Assembly (NCBI GenBank): GCA_036417435.1
Contig: CM070910.1
Location: 82,816,784-82,880,783, forward strand
Length of the DNA: 64,000 nt
From: Inia geoffrensis
Taxonomy: Eukaryota > Chordata > Mammalia > Artiodactyla > Iniidae
Direction of reading: 5' to 3'
Shown here piece after piece: positions 34,825-46,305 of this stretch. Position numbers and translations under genes: made by a program. Below the pieces are notes generated by a model that had not been told where the DNA came from, did no database searches, and saw only the letters and a list, made by a program, of their open reading frames with translations. Within the stretch, counting starts at the first letter, position 1. Each line of letters starts with the position of its first letter.

Positions 34825-35262
34825 CATGAGTTAGTGTTTGTGTACTGGTTAAGAGTAGGGCATTGGTTAGGGTAGGACATCGGAAGTGGGTTAGGTTTAG
34901 GGATGGGTTTAGGATTAGGGTTAAGGAATGGGGAGGGATTAGGGTACAATTTAGGGTACGACAACGCTTAAGGTTGAGCGTACGTGTGAGGGCACGAGTT
35001 AGTGTTGGTGTCCTGGTTAAGATTAGGGCATGGGTGAGGGTAAGTCTTCGGGTGAGGGTCAGGGTTAGGATTCGTGTTAGGGTTAGGTTTAAGGAATGCA
35101 GAGGGATTAGGGTACAGATTAGGGTACGACAGTGCTTAAGGGTTAGCGTTCGTGTGAGGGCAAGGGTTAGTGTTAGTTTCCTGGTTAAGATTAAGGCACG
35201 AGTGAGGGTAAGGCTTCAGGTGAGGGTCAGGGTTAGGATTCGGGTTAGGGTTAGGGTTAGGG

Positions 35263-35430
35263 AATGGGGAGGGATTAGGGTACAGTTTAGGGTATGACAA
35301 CGCTTAAGGTTTAGCGTACGTGTGAGGTCACTAGTTAGTGTTAGTGTACTGCTTACGATTAGGTCACGGGTGAGGGTAAGGCCTCGAAAGAGGGTCACGT
35401 TAAGGGTTAGGGTTAGGGTTAGGGTTAGGG
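35263..35430 (+). repeat. E/F hybrid monomer
   Basis: The 5' third has class E features (GGGGAGGG, ACAGTTTAGGG). It then turns into class F (CAACGCTTAAGGTTTAGCG, GAGGTCACTAGTTAG). It has no EcoRI site. It is repeated at 38166-38333. Confidence 0.8.
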
Positions 35431-35597
35431 AATGGGGATTGATTAGGGTATAGGTTAGGGTACGGCAATGGCTTAGGGTTAGCGTACGTTAGAGGGCATG
35501 GGTTAGAGTTGATGTACTGTTTAAAATTAGGACAGGGGTGAGGTAAAGTTTCGGGTGAGTGTCATGGTTAGGTTTCAGGTTAGGGTTAGGGTTAGGG

Positions 35598-35645
35598 AAT
35601 GGAGAGGGATTAGGGTACAGGTTAGGGTTAGGGTTAGGGTTAGGG
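35598..35645 (+). repeat. 48-bp truncated H monomer, copy 1
   Basis: It begins as an H monomer (GGAGAGGG, ACAGG) but after 24 bp passes straight into four perfect TTAGGG and then a class E box. Twenty hexamers are missing, which keeps the hexamer phase. It looks like a deletion through TTAGGG microhomology. Confidence 0.87.
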
Positions 35646-35981
35646 AATGGGGAGGGATTAGGGTACAGTTTAGATTACGACAACGATTAAGGGTTGGCGT
35701 ACGTGTGAGGGCACGAGTTAGTGTTGGTGTCCTGGTTAAGATTAGGGCACGGGTGAGGGTAAGGTTTCGGGTGAGGGTCAGGGATAGAATTCGGGTTAGG
35801 GTTAGGGTTAGGGAATGGGGAGATATTAGGGCACAGTTTTGGGTACCACAACGCTTAAGGTTTAGCGTACGTGTGAAGTCACTAGTTAGTGTTAGTGTAC
35901 TGCTTACGATTAGGGCACGGGTGAGGGTAAGGCCTCGGAAGAGGGTCACGTTAAGGGTTAGGGTTAGGGTTAGGGTTAGGG

Positions 35982-36149
35982 AATGGGGAGGGATTAGGGT
36001 AGAGGATAGGGTATGACAAGGCTTAAGGGTTAGCGTAAGTGTGAGGGCATGAGTTAGTGTTGGTGTACTGGTTAAGACAAGGGCACCGATGAGGGTAAGG
36101 CCTCGGAAAAGGGTCACGTTCAGGGTTTCGCTTAGGGTTAGGGTTAGGG
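35982..36149 (+). repeat. B/A hybrid monomer
   Basis: It starts as class B (GGGGAGGG, AGAGGATAGGG) and ends as class A (GCGTAAGTG, GGCACCGATGAGG, GTCACGTTCAGGG). It is the reverse combination to monomer S. Further copies are at 38885 and 41950. Confidence 0.8.
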
Positions 36150-37545
36150 AATGGGGAGGGATTAGGGTAGAGGATAGGGTACGACAAAGCTTAAGGGTTA
36201 GCGTACGTTTGAGGGCATGAGTTAGTGTTTGTGTACTGGTTAAAATTAGGGCATTGGTAAGGGTAGGACATCGGAAGTGGGTTAGGTTTAGGGATGGGGT
36301 TAGGATTAGGGTTAAGGAATGGGGAGGGATTAGGGTACAATTTAGGGTACGACAACGCTTAAGGTTTAGCGTACGTGTGAGGGCACGAGTTAGTGTTGGT
36401 GTCCTGGTTAAGATTAGGGCACGGGTGAGGGTAAGGCTTCGGGTGAGGGTCAGGGTTAGGATTCGTGTTAGGGTTAGGGTTAAGGAATGCAGAGGGATTA
36501 GGGTACAGCTTAGGGTACGACAGTGCTTAAGGGTTAGCGTTCGTGTGAGGGCAAGGGTTAGTGTTAGTGTCCTGGTTAAGATTACGGCACGGGTGAGGGT
36601 AAGGCTTCAGGTGAGGGTCAGGGTTAGGATTCGGGTTAGGATTAGGGTTAGCGAATGGGGAGGGATTAGGGTACAGTTTAGGTTACGACAACGATTAAGG
36701 GTTGGCGTACGTGTGAGGGCACGAGTTAGTGTTGGTGTCCTGGTTAAGATTAGGGCACGGGTGAGAGTAAGGTTTCGGGTGAGGGTCAGGGATAGAATTC
36801 GGGTTAGGTTTAGGGTTAGGGAATGGGGAGATATTAGGGCACAGTTTAGGGTACCACAACGCTTAAGGTTTAGCGTACGTGTGAGGTCACTAGTTAGTGT
36901 TAGTGTACTGCTTACGATTAGGGCACGGGTGAGGGTAAGGCCTCGGAAGAGGGTCACGTTAAGGGTTAGGGTTAGGGTTAGGGTTAGGGAATGGGGATTG
37001 ATTAGGGTACAGTTTAGGGTACGGCAATGGCTTAGGGTTAGCGTACGTTAGAGGGCATGGGTTAGTGTTGATGTACTGGTTAAAATTAGGACAGGGGTGA
37101 GGGTAAAGTTTCGGGTGAGTGTCATGGTTAGGTTTCAGGTTAGGGTTAGGGTTAGGGAATGGAGAGGGATTAGGGTACAGGTTAGGGTACCCCTGCGGTT
37201 TAGTGTTAGCGGACGTGTGAGGACACGAGTTAGTCTTGGTGTCCTGGTTAAGATTAGGGCACGGGTGAGGGTAAGGCTTCGGGTGAGGGTCAGGGTTAGG
37301 ATTTGGGTTAGGGTTAGGGTTAGGGAATGGAGAGGGATTAGGGTACATGTTAGGGTACGACAATGCTTAAGGGTTAGCGTAAGTGTGAGGGCACGAGTTA
37401 CTGTTGGTGTACTGGTTAAGACAATGGCACCGATGAGGGTAAGGCCTCGGAAAAGGGTCACGTTCAGGGTTTCGCTTAGGGTTAGGGTTAGGGAATGGGG
37501 AGGGATTAGGGTACAGGATAGGGTACGACAATGCTTAAGGGTTAA

Positions 37546-37558
37546 CGTCCTTTTTTGG
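37546..37558 (+). repeat. T-run variant of class B
   Basis: The usual GTACGTTTGAGGG of class B is replaced by GTCCTTTTTTGGG. The same variant appears near 40,450, 42,171, 44,684 and 46,022. A related form, GTACGTTTTTGGG or GTATGTTTTTGGG, appears near 48,537, 51,368, 53,719, 56,550, 59,550 and 62,381. It is absent left of 37 kb and makes a useful lineage marker. Confidence 0.82.
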
Positions 37559-37727
37559 GAATGAGTTAGTGTTTGTTTACTGGTTAAGATTAGGGCATTG
37601 GTTAGGGTAGGGCATCGGAAGTGGGTCAGGTTTAGGGATGGGGTTAGGGTTAGAGTTAAGGAATGGGGAGGGATTAGGGTACAATTTAGGGTACGACAAC
37701 GCTTAAGGTTTAGCGTTCGTGTGAGGG

Positions 37728-40620
37728 CATGAGTTAGTGTTTGTGTACTGGTTAAGATTAGGGCATTGGTTAGGGTAGGACATCGGAAGTGGGTTAGGTT
37801 TAGGGATGGGGTTAGGATTAGGGTTAAGGAATGGGGAGGGATTAGGGTACAATTTAGGGTACGACAACGCTTAAGGTTGAGCGTACGTGTGAGGGCACGA
37901 GTTAGTGTTGGTGTCCTGGTTAAGATTAGGGCATGGGTGAGGGTAAGTCTTCGGGTGAGGGTCAGGGTTAGGATTCGTGTTAGGGTTAGGTTTAAGGAAT
38001 GCAGAGGGATTAGGGTACAGATTAGGGTACGACAGTGCTTAAGGGTTAGCGTTCGTGTGAGGGCAAGGGTTAGTGTTAGTTTCCTGGTTAAGATTAAGGC
38101 ACGAGTGAGGGTAAGGCTTCAGGTGAGGGTCAGGGTTAGGATTCGGGTTAGGGTTAGGGTTAGGGAATGGGGAGGGATTAGGGTACAGTTTAGGGTATGA
38201 CAACGCTTAAGGTTTAGCGTACGTGTGAGGTCACTAGTTAGTGTTACTGTACTGCTTACGATTAGGTCACGGGTGAGGGTAAGGCCTCGAAAGAGGGTCA
38301 CGTTAAGGGTTAGGGTTAGGGTTAGGGTTAGGGAATGGGGATTGATTAGGGTATAGGTTAGGGTACGGCAATGGCTTAGGGTTAGCGTACGTTAGAGGGC
38401 ATGGGTTAGAGTTGATGTACTGTTTAAAATTAGGACAGGGGTGAGGTAAAGTTTCGGGTGAGTGTCATGGTTAGGTTTCAGGTTAGGGTTAGGGTTAGGG
38501 AATGGAGAGGGATTAGGGTACAGGTTAGGGTTAGGGTTAGGGTTAGGGAATGGGGAGGGATTAGGGTACAGTTTAGATTACGACAACGATTAAGGGTTGG
38601 CGTACGTGTGAGGGCACGAGTTAGTGTTGGTGTCCTGGTTAAGATTAGGGCACGGGTGAGGGTAAGGTTTCGGGTGAGGGTCAGGGATAGAATTCGGGTT
38701 AGGGTTAGGGTTAGGGAATGGGGAGATATTAGGGCACAGTTTTGGGTACCACAACGCTTAAGGTTTAGCGTACGTGTGAAGTCACTAGTTAGTGTTAGTG
38801 TACTGCTTACGATTAGGGCACGGGTGAGGGTAAGGCCTCGGAAGAGGGTCACGTTAAGGGTTAGGGTTAGGGTTAGGGTTAGGGAATGGGGAGGGATTAG
38901 GGTAGAGGATAGGGTATGACAAGGCTTAAGGGTTAGCGTAAGTGTGAGGGCATGAGTTAGTGTTGGTGTACTGGTTAAGACAAGGGCACCGATGAGGGTA
39001 AGGCCTCGGAAAAGGGTCACGTTCAGGGTTTCGCTTAGGGTTAGGGTTAGGGAATGGGGAGGGATTAGGGTAGAGGATAGGGTACGACAATGCTTAAGGG
39101 TTAGCGTACGTTTGAGGGCATGAGTTAGTGTTTGTGTACTGGTTAAAATTAGGGCATTGGTAAGGGTAGGACATCGGAAGTGGGTTAGGTTTAGGGATGG
39201 GGTTAGGATTAGGGTTAAGGAATGGGGAGGGATTAGGGTACAATTTAGGGTACGACAACGCTTAAGGTTTAGCGTACGTGTGAGGGCACGAGTTAGTGTT
39301 GGTGTCCTGGTTAAGATTAGGGCACGGGTGAGGGTAAGGCTTCGGGTGAGGGTCAGGGTTAGGATTCGTGTTAGGGTTAGGGTTAAGGAATGCAGAGGGA
39401 TTAGGGTACAGCTTAGGGTACGACAGTGCTTAAGGGTTAGCGTTCGTGTGAGGGCAAGGGTTAGTGTTAGTGTCCTGGTTAAGATTACGGCACGGGTGAG
39501 GGTAAGGCTTCAGGTGAGGGTCAGGGTTAGGATTCGGGTTAGGATTAGGGTTAGCGAATGGGGAGGGATTAGGGTACAGTTTAGGTTACGACAACGATTA
39601 AGGGTTGGCGTACGTGTGAGGGCACGAGTTAGTGTTGGTGTCCTGGTTAAGATTAGGGCACGGGTGAGAGTAAGGTTTCGGGTGAGGGTCAGGGATAGAA
39701 TTCGGGTTAGGTTTAGGGTTAGGGAATGGGGAGATATTAGGGCACAGTTTAGGGTACCACAACGCTTAAGGTTTAGCGTACGTGTGAGGTCACTAGTTAG
39801 TGTTAGTGTACTGCTTACGATTAGGGCACGGGTGAGGGTAAGGCCTCGGAAGAGGGTCACGTTAAGGGTTAGGGTTAGGGTTAGGGTTAGGGAATGGGGA
39901 TTGATTAGGGTACAGTTTAGGGTACGGCAATGGCTTAGGGTTAGCGTACGTTAGAGGGCATGGGTTAGTGTTGATGTACTGGTTAAAATTAGGACAGGGG
40001 TGAGGGTAAAGTTTCGGGTGAGTGTCATGGTTAGGTTTCAGGTTAGGGTTAGGGTTAGGGAATGGAGAGGGATTAGGGTACAGGTTAGGGTACCCCTGCG
40101 GTTTAGTGTTAGCGTACGTGTGAGGACACGAGTTAGTCTTGGTGTCCTGGTTAAGATTAGGGCACGGGTGAGGGTAAGGCTTCGGGTGAGGGTCAGGGTT
40201 AGGATTTGGGTTAGGGTTAGGGTTAGGGAATGGAGAGGGATTAGGGTACATGTTAGGGTACGACAATGCTTAAGGGTTAGCGTAAGTGTGAGGGCACGAG
40301 TTACTGTTGGTGTACTGGTTAAGACAATGGCACCGATGAGGGTAAGGCCTCGGAAAAGGGTCACGTTCAGGGTTTCGCTTAGGGTTAGGGTTAGGGAATG
40401 GGGAGGGATTAGGGTACAGGATAGGGTACGACAATGCTTAAGGGTTAACGTCCTTTTTTGGGCATGAGTTAGTGTTTGTTTACTGGTTAAGATTAGGGCA
40501 TTGGTTAGGGTAGGGCATCGGAAGTGGGTCAGGTTTAGGGATGGGGTTAGGGTTAGGGTTAAGGAATGGGGAGGGATTAGGGTACAATTTAGGGTACGAC
40601 AACGCTTAAGGTTTAGCGTA
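37728..40620 (+). repeat. 2,903-bp tandem duplication, copy 2
   Basis: It repeats 34,825-37,717 at an offset of 2,903 bp, including the 48-bp truncated H (38501-38548), the E/F and B/A hybrids and the 1-bp deletion GGGGTGAGGTAAAG (35,537 and 38,440). Observed differences are few, for example GACAAAGCTTAAGG near 36,183 against GACAATGCTTAAGG near 39,086. Confidence 0.87.
38501..38548 (+). repeat. 48-bp truncated H monomer, copy 2
   Basis: It is the copy of 35598-35645 inside the 2,903-bp tandem duplication. Confidence 0.87.
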
Positions 40621-40732
40621 CGTGTGAGGGCACGAGTTAGTGTTGGTGTCCTGGTTAAGATTAGGGCACGGGTGTGAGTAAGGCTTCGGGTGAGGGTCAG
40701 GGTTAGGATTCGTGTTAGGGTTAGGGTTAAGG

Positions 40733-40900
40733 AATGCAGAGGGATTAGGGTACAGCCTAGGGTACGACAGTGCTTAAGGGTTAGCGTTCGTGTGAGGGCA
40801 AGGGTTAGTGTTAGTGTCCTGGTTAAGATTAGGGCACGGGTGAGGGTAAGGTTTAGGGTGAGGGTCAGGGATAGAATTCGGGTTAGGTTTAGGGTTAAGG
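40733..40900 (+). repeat. D/E hybrid monomer
   Basis: It starts as D (GAATGCAGAG, GCGTTCGTGTGAGGGCAAGG) and ends as E (GGGATAGAATTCGGG). Others are at 46306-46473 and 54170-54337. All three precede the F-E-F arrangement. Confidence 0.82.
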
Positions 40901-41565
40901 AATGGGGAGATATTAGGGCACAGTTTAGGGTACCACAACGATTAAGGTTTAGCCTACGTGTGAGGTCACTAGTTAGTGTTAGTGTACTGCTTACGATTAG
41001 GGCACGGGTGAGGGTAAGGCCTCGGAAGAGGGTCACGTTAATGGTTAGGGTTAGGGTTAGGGAATGGGGAGGGATTAGGGTAAAGTTTAGAGTATGACAA
41101 CGATTAGGGTTAGCGTACGTGTGAGGGCACGAGTTAGTGTTGGTGTCCTGGTTAAGATTAGGGCACGGGTGAGAGTAAGGTTTCGGGTGAGGGTCAGGGA
41201 TAGAATTCGGGTTAGGGTTAGGGTTAGGGAATGGGGAGATATTAGGGCACAGTTTAGGGTACCACAGCGCTTAAGGTTTAGCGTACGTGTGAGGTCACTA
41301 GTTAGTGTTAGTGTACTGCTTACGATTAGGGCACGGGTGAGGGTAAGACCTCGGAAGAGGGTCACGTTAAGGGTTAGGGTTAGGGTTAGGGTTAGGGAAT
41401 GGGGAATGATTAGGGTACAGGTTAGGGTACGGCAATGGCTTAGGGTTAGCGTACGTTAGAGGGCATGGGTTAGTGTTGATGTACTGGTTAAAATTAGGAC
41501 ACGGGTGAGGGTAAAGTTTCGGGTGAGTGTCATGGTTAGGTTTCAGGTTAGGGTTAGGGTTAGGG

Positions 41566-41613
41566 AATGGAGAGGGATTAGGGTACAGGTTAGGGTTAGG
41601 GTTAGGGTTAGGG
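41566..41613 (+). repeat. 48-bp truncated H monomer, copy 3
   Basis: It has the same truncation and the same neighbours (G before; E, F, B/A hybrid, B after) as the two copies in the 2,903-bp duplication. A single origin spread by duplication is more likely than three independent deletions. Confidence 0.85.
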
Positions 41614-44600
41614 AATGGGGAGGGATTAGGGTACAGTTTAGATTACGACAACGATTAAGGGTTGGCGTACGTGTGAGGGCACGAGTTAGTGTTGGTGTCC
41701 TGGTTAAGATTAGGGCACGGGTGCGGGTAAGGTTTCGGGTGAGGGTCAGGGATAGAATTCGGGTTAGGTTTAGGGTTAGGGAATGGGGAGATATTAGGGC
41801 ACAGTTTTGGGTACCACAACGCTTAAGGTTTAGCGTACGTGTGAAGTCACTAGTTAGTGTTAGTGTACTGCTTTCGATTAGGGCACGGGTGAGGGTAAGA
41901 CCTCGGAAGAGGGTCACGTTAAGGGTTAGGGTTAGGGTTAGGGTTAGGGAATGGGGAGGGATTAGGGTAGAGGATAGGGTATGACAAGGCTTAAGGGTTA
42001 GCGTAAGTGTGAGGGCATGAGTTAGTGTTGGTGTACTGGTTAAGACAATGGCACCGATGAGGGTAAGGCCTCGGAAAAGGGTCACGTTCAGGGTTTCGCT
42101 TAGGGTTAGGGTTAGGGAATGGGGAGGGATTAGGTTACAAGATAGGGTACGACAATGCTTAAGGGTTAACGTCCTTTTTTGGGCATGAGTTAGTGTTTGT
42201 GTACTGGTTAAAATTAGGGCATTGGTTAGGGTAGGGCATCGGAAGTGGGTCAGGTTTAGGGATGGGGTTAGGGTTAGGGTTAAGGAATGGAGAGGGATTA
42301 GGGTACAATTTAGGGTACGACAACGCTTAAGGTTTAGCGTTCGTGTGAGGGCGCGTGTTAGTGTTGGTGTCCTGGTTAAGATTAGGGCACGGGTGAGGGT
42401 AAGGCTTCGGGTGAGGGTCAGGGTTAGGATTCGTGTTAGGGTTAGGGTTAAGGAATGCAGAGGGATTAGGGTACAGCTTAGGGTACGACAGTGCTTAAGG
42501 GTTAGCGTTCGTGTGAGGGCAAGGGTTAGTGTTAGTGTCCTTGTTAAGATTAGGGCACGAGTGAGGGTAAGGCTTCAGGTGAGGGTCAGGGTTAGGATTC
42601 GGGTTAGGGTTAGGGTTAGGGTATGGGGAGGGATTAGGGTACAGTTTAGGGTACGACAACAATTAAGGGTTATCGTACTTGTGAGGGCACAAGTTAGTGT
42701 TGGTGTCCTGGTTAAGATTAGGGCACGGGTGAGAGTAAGGTTTCGGGTGAGGGTCAGGGATAGAATTCGGGTTAGGTTTAGGGTTAGGGAATGGGGAGAT
42801 ATTAGGGGACAGTTTAGGGTACCACAACGCTTAAGGTTTAGCGTACGTGTGAGGACAAATGTTAGTGTTAGTGTACTGCTTACGATTAGGGCACGGGTGA
42901 GGGTAAGGCCTCGGAAGAGGGTCACTTTAAGGGTTAGGGTTAGGGTTAGGGAATGGCGATTGATTAGGGTACAGGTTAGGGTACGGCAAAGGCTTAGGGT
43001 TAGCGTACGTTAGAGGGCATGGGTTAGTGTTGATGTACTGGTTAAAATTAGGACACGGGTGAGGGTAAAGTTTCGGGTGAGTGTCATGGTTAGGTTTCAG
43101 ATTAGGGTTAGGGTTAGGGAATGGAGAGGGATTAGGGTACAGGTTCGGGTACCGCTGCGGTTTAGTGTTAGCGTACGTGTGAGGGCACGAGTTAGTCTTG
43201 GTGTCCTGGTTAAGATTAGGGCACGGGTGAGGGTAAGGCTTCGGGTGAGGGTCAGGGTTAGGATTCGGGTTAGGGTTAGGGTTAGGGAATGGGGAGGGAT
43301 TAGGGTACAGGATAGGGTACGACAGTGCTTAAGGGTTAGCGTACGTTTGAGGGCATGAGTTAGTGTTGGTGTACTGGTTAAGATTAGGGCATTGGTTACG
43401 GTAGGACATCGGAAGTGGTTTAGGTTTAGGGATGGGGTTAGGATTAGGGTTAAGGAATGGGGAGGGATTAGGGTACAATTTAGGGTACGACAACACTTAA
43501 GGTTTAGCGTACGTGTGAGGGCACGAGTTAGTGTTGGTGTCCTGGTTAAGATTAGGGCACGGGTGAGGGTAAGGCTTCGGGTGAGGGTCAGGGTTAGGAT
43601 TCGTGTTAGGGTTAGGGTTAAGGAATGCAGAGGGATTAGGGTACAGCTTAGGGTACGACAGTGCTTAAGGGTTAGCGTTCGTGTGAGGGCAAGGGTTAGT
43701 GTTAGTGTCCTGGTTACGATTATGGCACGGGTGAGGGTAAGGCTTCAGGTGAGGGTCAGTGTTAGGATTCGGGTTAGGGTTAGGGTTAGGGAATGGGGAG
43801 GGATTAGGGTACAGTTTAGGTTACGACAACGATTAAGGGTTGGCGTACGTGTGAGGGCACGAGTTAGTGTTGGTGTCCTGGTTAAGATTAGGGCACGGGT
43901 GAGAGTAAGGTTTCGGGTGACGGTCAGGGATAGAATTCGGGTTAGGTTTAGGGTTAGGGAATGGGGAGATATTAGGGCACAGTTTAGGGTACCACAACGC
44001 TTAAGGTTTAGCGTACGTGTGAGGTCACTAGTTAGTGTTAGTGTACTGCTTACGATTAGGGCACGGGTGAGGGTAAGGCCTCGGAAGAGGGTCACGTTAA
44101 GGGTTAGGGTTAGGGTTAGGGTTAGGGAATGGGGATTGATTAGAGTACAGGTTAGGGTACGGCAATGGCTTAGGGTTAGCGTACGTTAGAGGGCATGGGT
44201 TAGTGTTGATGTACTGGTTAAAATTAGGACAGGGGTGAGGGTAAAGTTTCGGGTGAGTGTTATGGTTAGGTTTCAGGTTAGGGTTAGGGTTAGGGAATGG
44301 AGAGGGATTAGGGTACAGGTTAGGGTACCCCTGCGGTTTAGTGTTAGCGTACGTGTGAGGGCACGAGTTAGTCTTGGTGTCCTGGTTAAGATTAGGGCAC
44401 GGGTGAGGGTAAGGCTTCGGGTGAGGGTCAGGGTTAGGATTTGGGTTAGGGTTAGGGTTAGGGAATGGAGAGGGATTAGGGTACATGTTAGGGTACGACA
44501 ATGCTTAAGGGTTAGCGTAAGTGTGAGGGCACGAGTTACTGTTGGTGTACTGGTTAAGACAATGGCACCGATGAGGGTAAGGCCTCGGAAAAGGGTCACG

Positions 44601-46305
44601 TTCAGGGTTTCGCTTAGGGTTAGGGTTAGGGAATGGGGAGGGATTAGGGTACAAGATAGGGTACGACAATGCTTAAGGGTTAACGTCCTTTTTTGGGCAT
44701 GAGTTAGTGTTTGTGTACTGGTTAAGATTAGGGCATTGGTTAGGGTAGGGCATCGGAAGTGGGTCAGGTTTAGGGATGGGGTTAGGGTTAGGGTTAAGGA
44801 ATGGAGAGGGATTAGGGCACAATTTAGGGTACGACAACGCTTAAGGTTTAGCGTACGTGTGAGGGCACGAGTTAGTGTTGGTGTCCTGGTTAAGATTAGG
44901 GCACGGGTGAGGGTAAGGCTTCGGGTGAGGGTCAGGGTTAGGATTCGTGTTAGGGTTAGGGTTAAGGAATGCAGAGGGATTAGGGTACAGCTTAGGGTAC
45001 GACAGTGCTTAAGGGTTAGCGTTCGTGTGAGGGCAAGGGTTAGTGTTAGTGTCCTGGTTAAGATTACGGCACGGGTGAGGGTAAGGCTTCAGGTGAGGGT
45101 CAGGGTTAGGATTCGGGTTAGGGTTAGGGTTAGGGAATGGGGAGGGATTAGGGTACAGTTTAAGTTACGACAACGATTAAGGGTTGGCGTACGTGTGGGG
45201 GCACGAGTTAGTGTTGGTGTCCTGGTTAAGATTAGGGCACGGGTGAGAGTAAGGTTTAGGGTGACGGTCAGGGATAGAATTCGGGTTAGGTTTAGGGTTA
45301 GGGAATGGGGAGATATTAGGGCACAGTTTAGGGTACCACAACGCTTAAGGTTTAGCGTACGTGTGAGGTCACTAGTTAGTGTTAGTGTACTGCTTACGAT
45401 TAGGGCACGGGTGAGGGTAAGGCCTCGGAAGAGGGTCACGTTAAGGGTTAGGGTTAGGGTTAGGGAATGGGGATTGATTAGGGTACAGGTTAGGGTACGG
45501 CAATGGCTTAGGTTTAGCGTACGTTAGAGGGCATGGGTTAGTGTTGATGTACTGGTTAAAATTAGGACAGGGGTGAGGGTAAAGTTTCGGGTGAGTGTCA
45601 TGGTTAGGTTTCAGGTTAGGGTTAGGGTTAGGGAATGGAGAGCGATTAGGGTACAGGTTAGGGTACCCCTGCGGTTTAGTGTTAGCGTACGTGTGAGGGC
45701 ACGAGTTAGTCTTGGTGTCCTGGTTAAGATTAGGGCACGGGTGAGGGTAAGGCTTCGGGTGAGGGTCAGGGTTAGGATTTGGGTTAGGGTTAGGGTTAGG
45801 GAATGGAGAGGGATTAGGGTACATGTTAGGGTACGACAATGCTTAAGGGTTAGCGTAAGTGTGAGGGCACGAGTTACTGTTGGTGTACTGCTTAAGACAA
45901 TGGCACCGATGAGGGTAAGGCCTCGGAAAAGGGTCACGTTCAGGGTTTCGCTTAGGGTTAGGGTTAGGGAATGGGGAGGGATTAGGGTACAGGATAGGGT
46001 ACGACAATGCTTAAGTGTTAACGTCCTTTTTTGGGCATGAGTTAGTGTTTGTGTACTGGTTAAGATTAGGGCATTGGTTAGGGTAGGGCATCAGAAGTGG
46101 GTCAGGTTTAGGGATGGGGTTAGGGTTAGGGTTAAGGAATGGGGAGGGATTAGGTTACAATATAGGGTACGACAACGCTTAAGGTTTAGCGTACGTGTGA
46201 GGGCACGAGTTAGTGTTGGTGTCCTGGTTAAGATTAGGGCACGGGTGAGGGTAAGGCTTCGGGTGAGGGTCAGGGTTAGGATTCGTGTTAGGTTTAGGGT
46301 AAAGG

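Larger units (their letters stand above)
34825..37727 (+). repeat. 2,903-bp tandem duplication, copy 1
   Basis: Its monomers are B (rest), C, D, E/F hybrid (35263), G (167 bp), truncated H (35598-35645), E, F, B/A hybrid (35982), B, C, D, E, F, G, H, A, B, C/B start. The length equals 17 x 168 + 48 - 1. Boundaries are approximate because the flanks are the same satellite. Confidence 0.85.
40621..46305 (+). repeat. Middle-domain end: mixed units between the 2,903-bp and 11-kb duplications
   Basis: Monomer starts are C (40565, continuing), D/E hybrid (40733), F (40901), E (41063), F (41230), G (41398), truncated H (41566), E (41614), F (41782), B/A (41950), B (42118), C, D, E, F, G (42952), H (43120), B (43288), C, D, E, F, G, H, A (44464), B, C, D, E, F, G (45466), H, A (45802), B, C. 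F monomers followed by E, and some followed by G, are 162 bp. Confidence 0.8.

Noticed and set aside
37546..37558. T-run as a Pol III or intrinsic terminator
   Set aside because: It is a six-T substitution variant of class B with no promoter boxes or upstream hairpin, and it recurs as part of the repeat.
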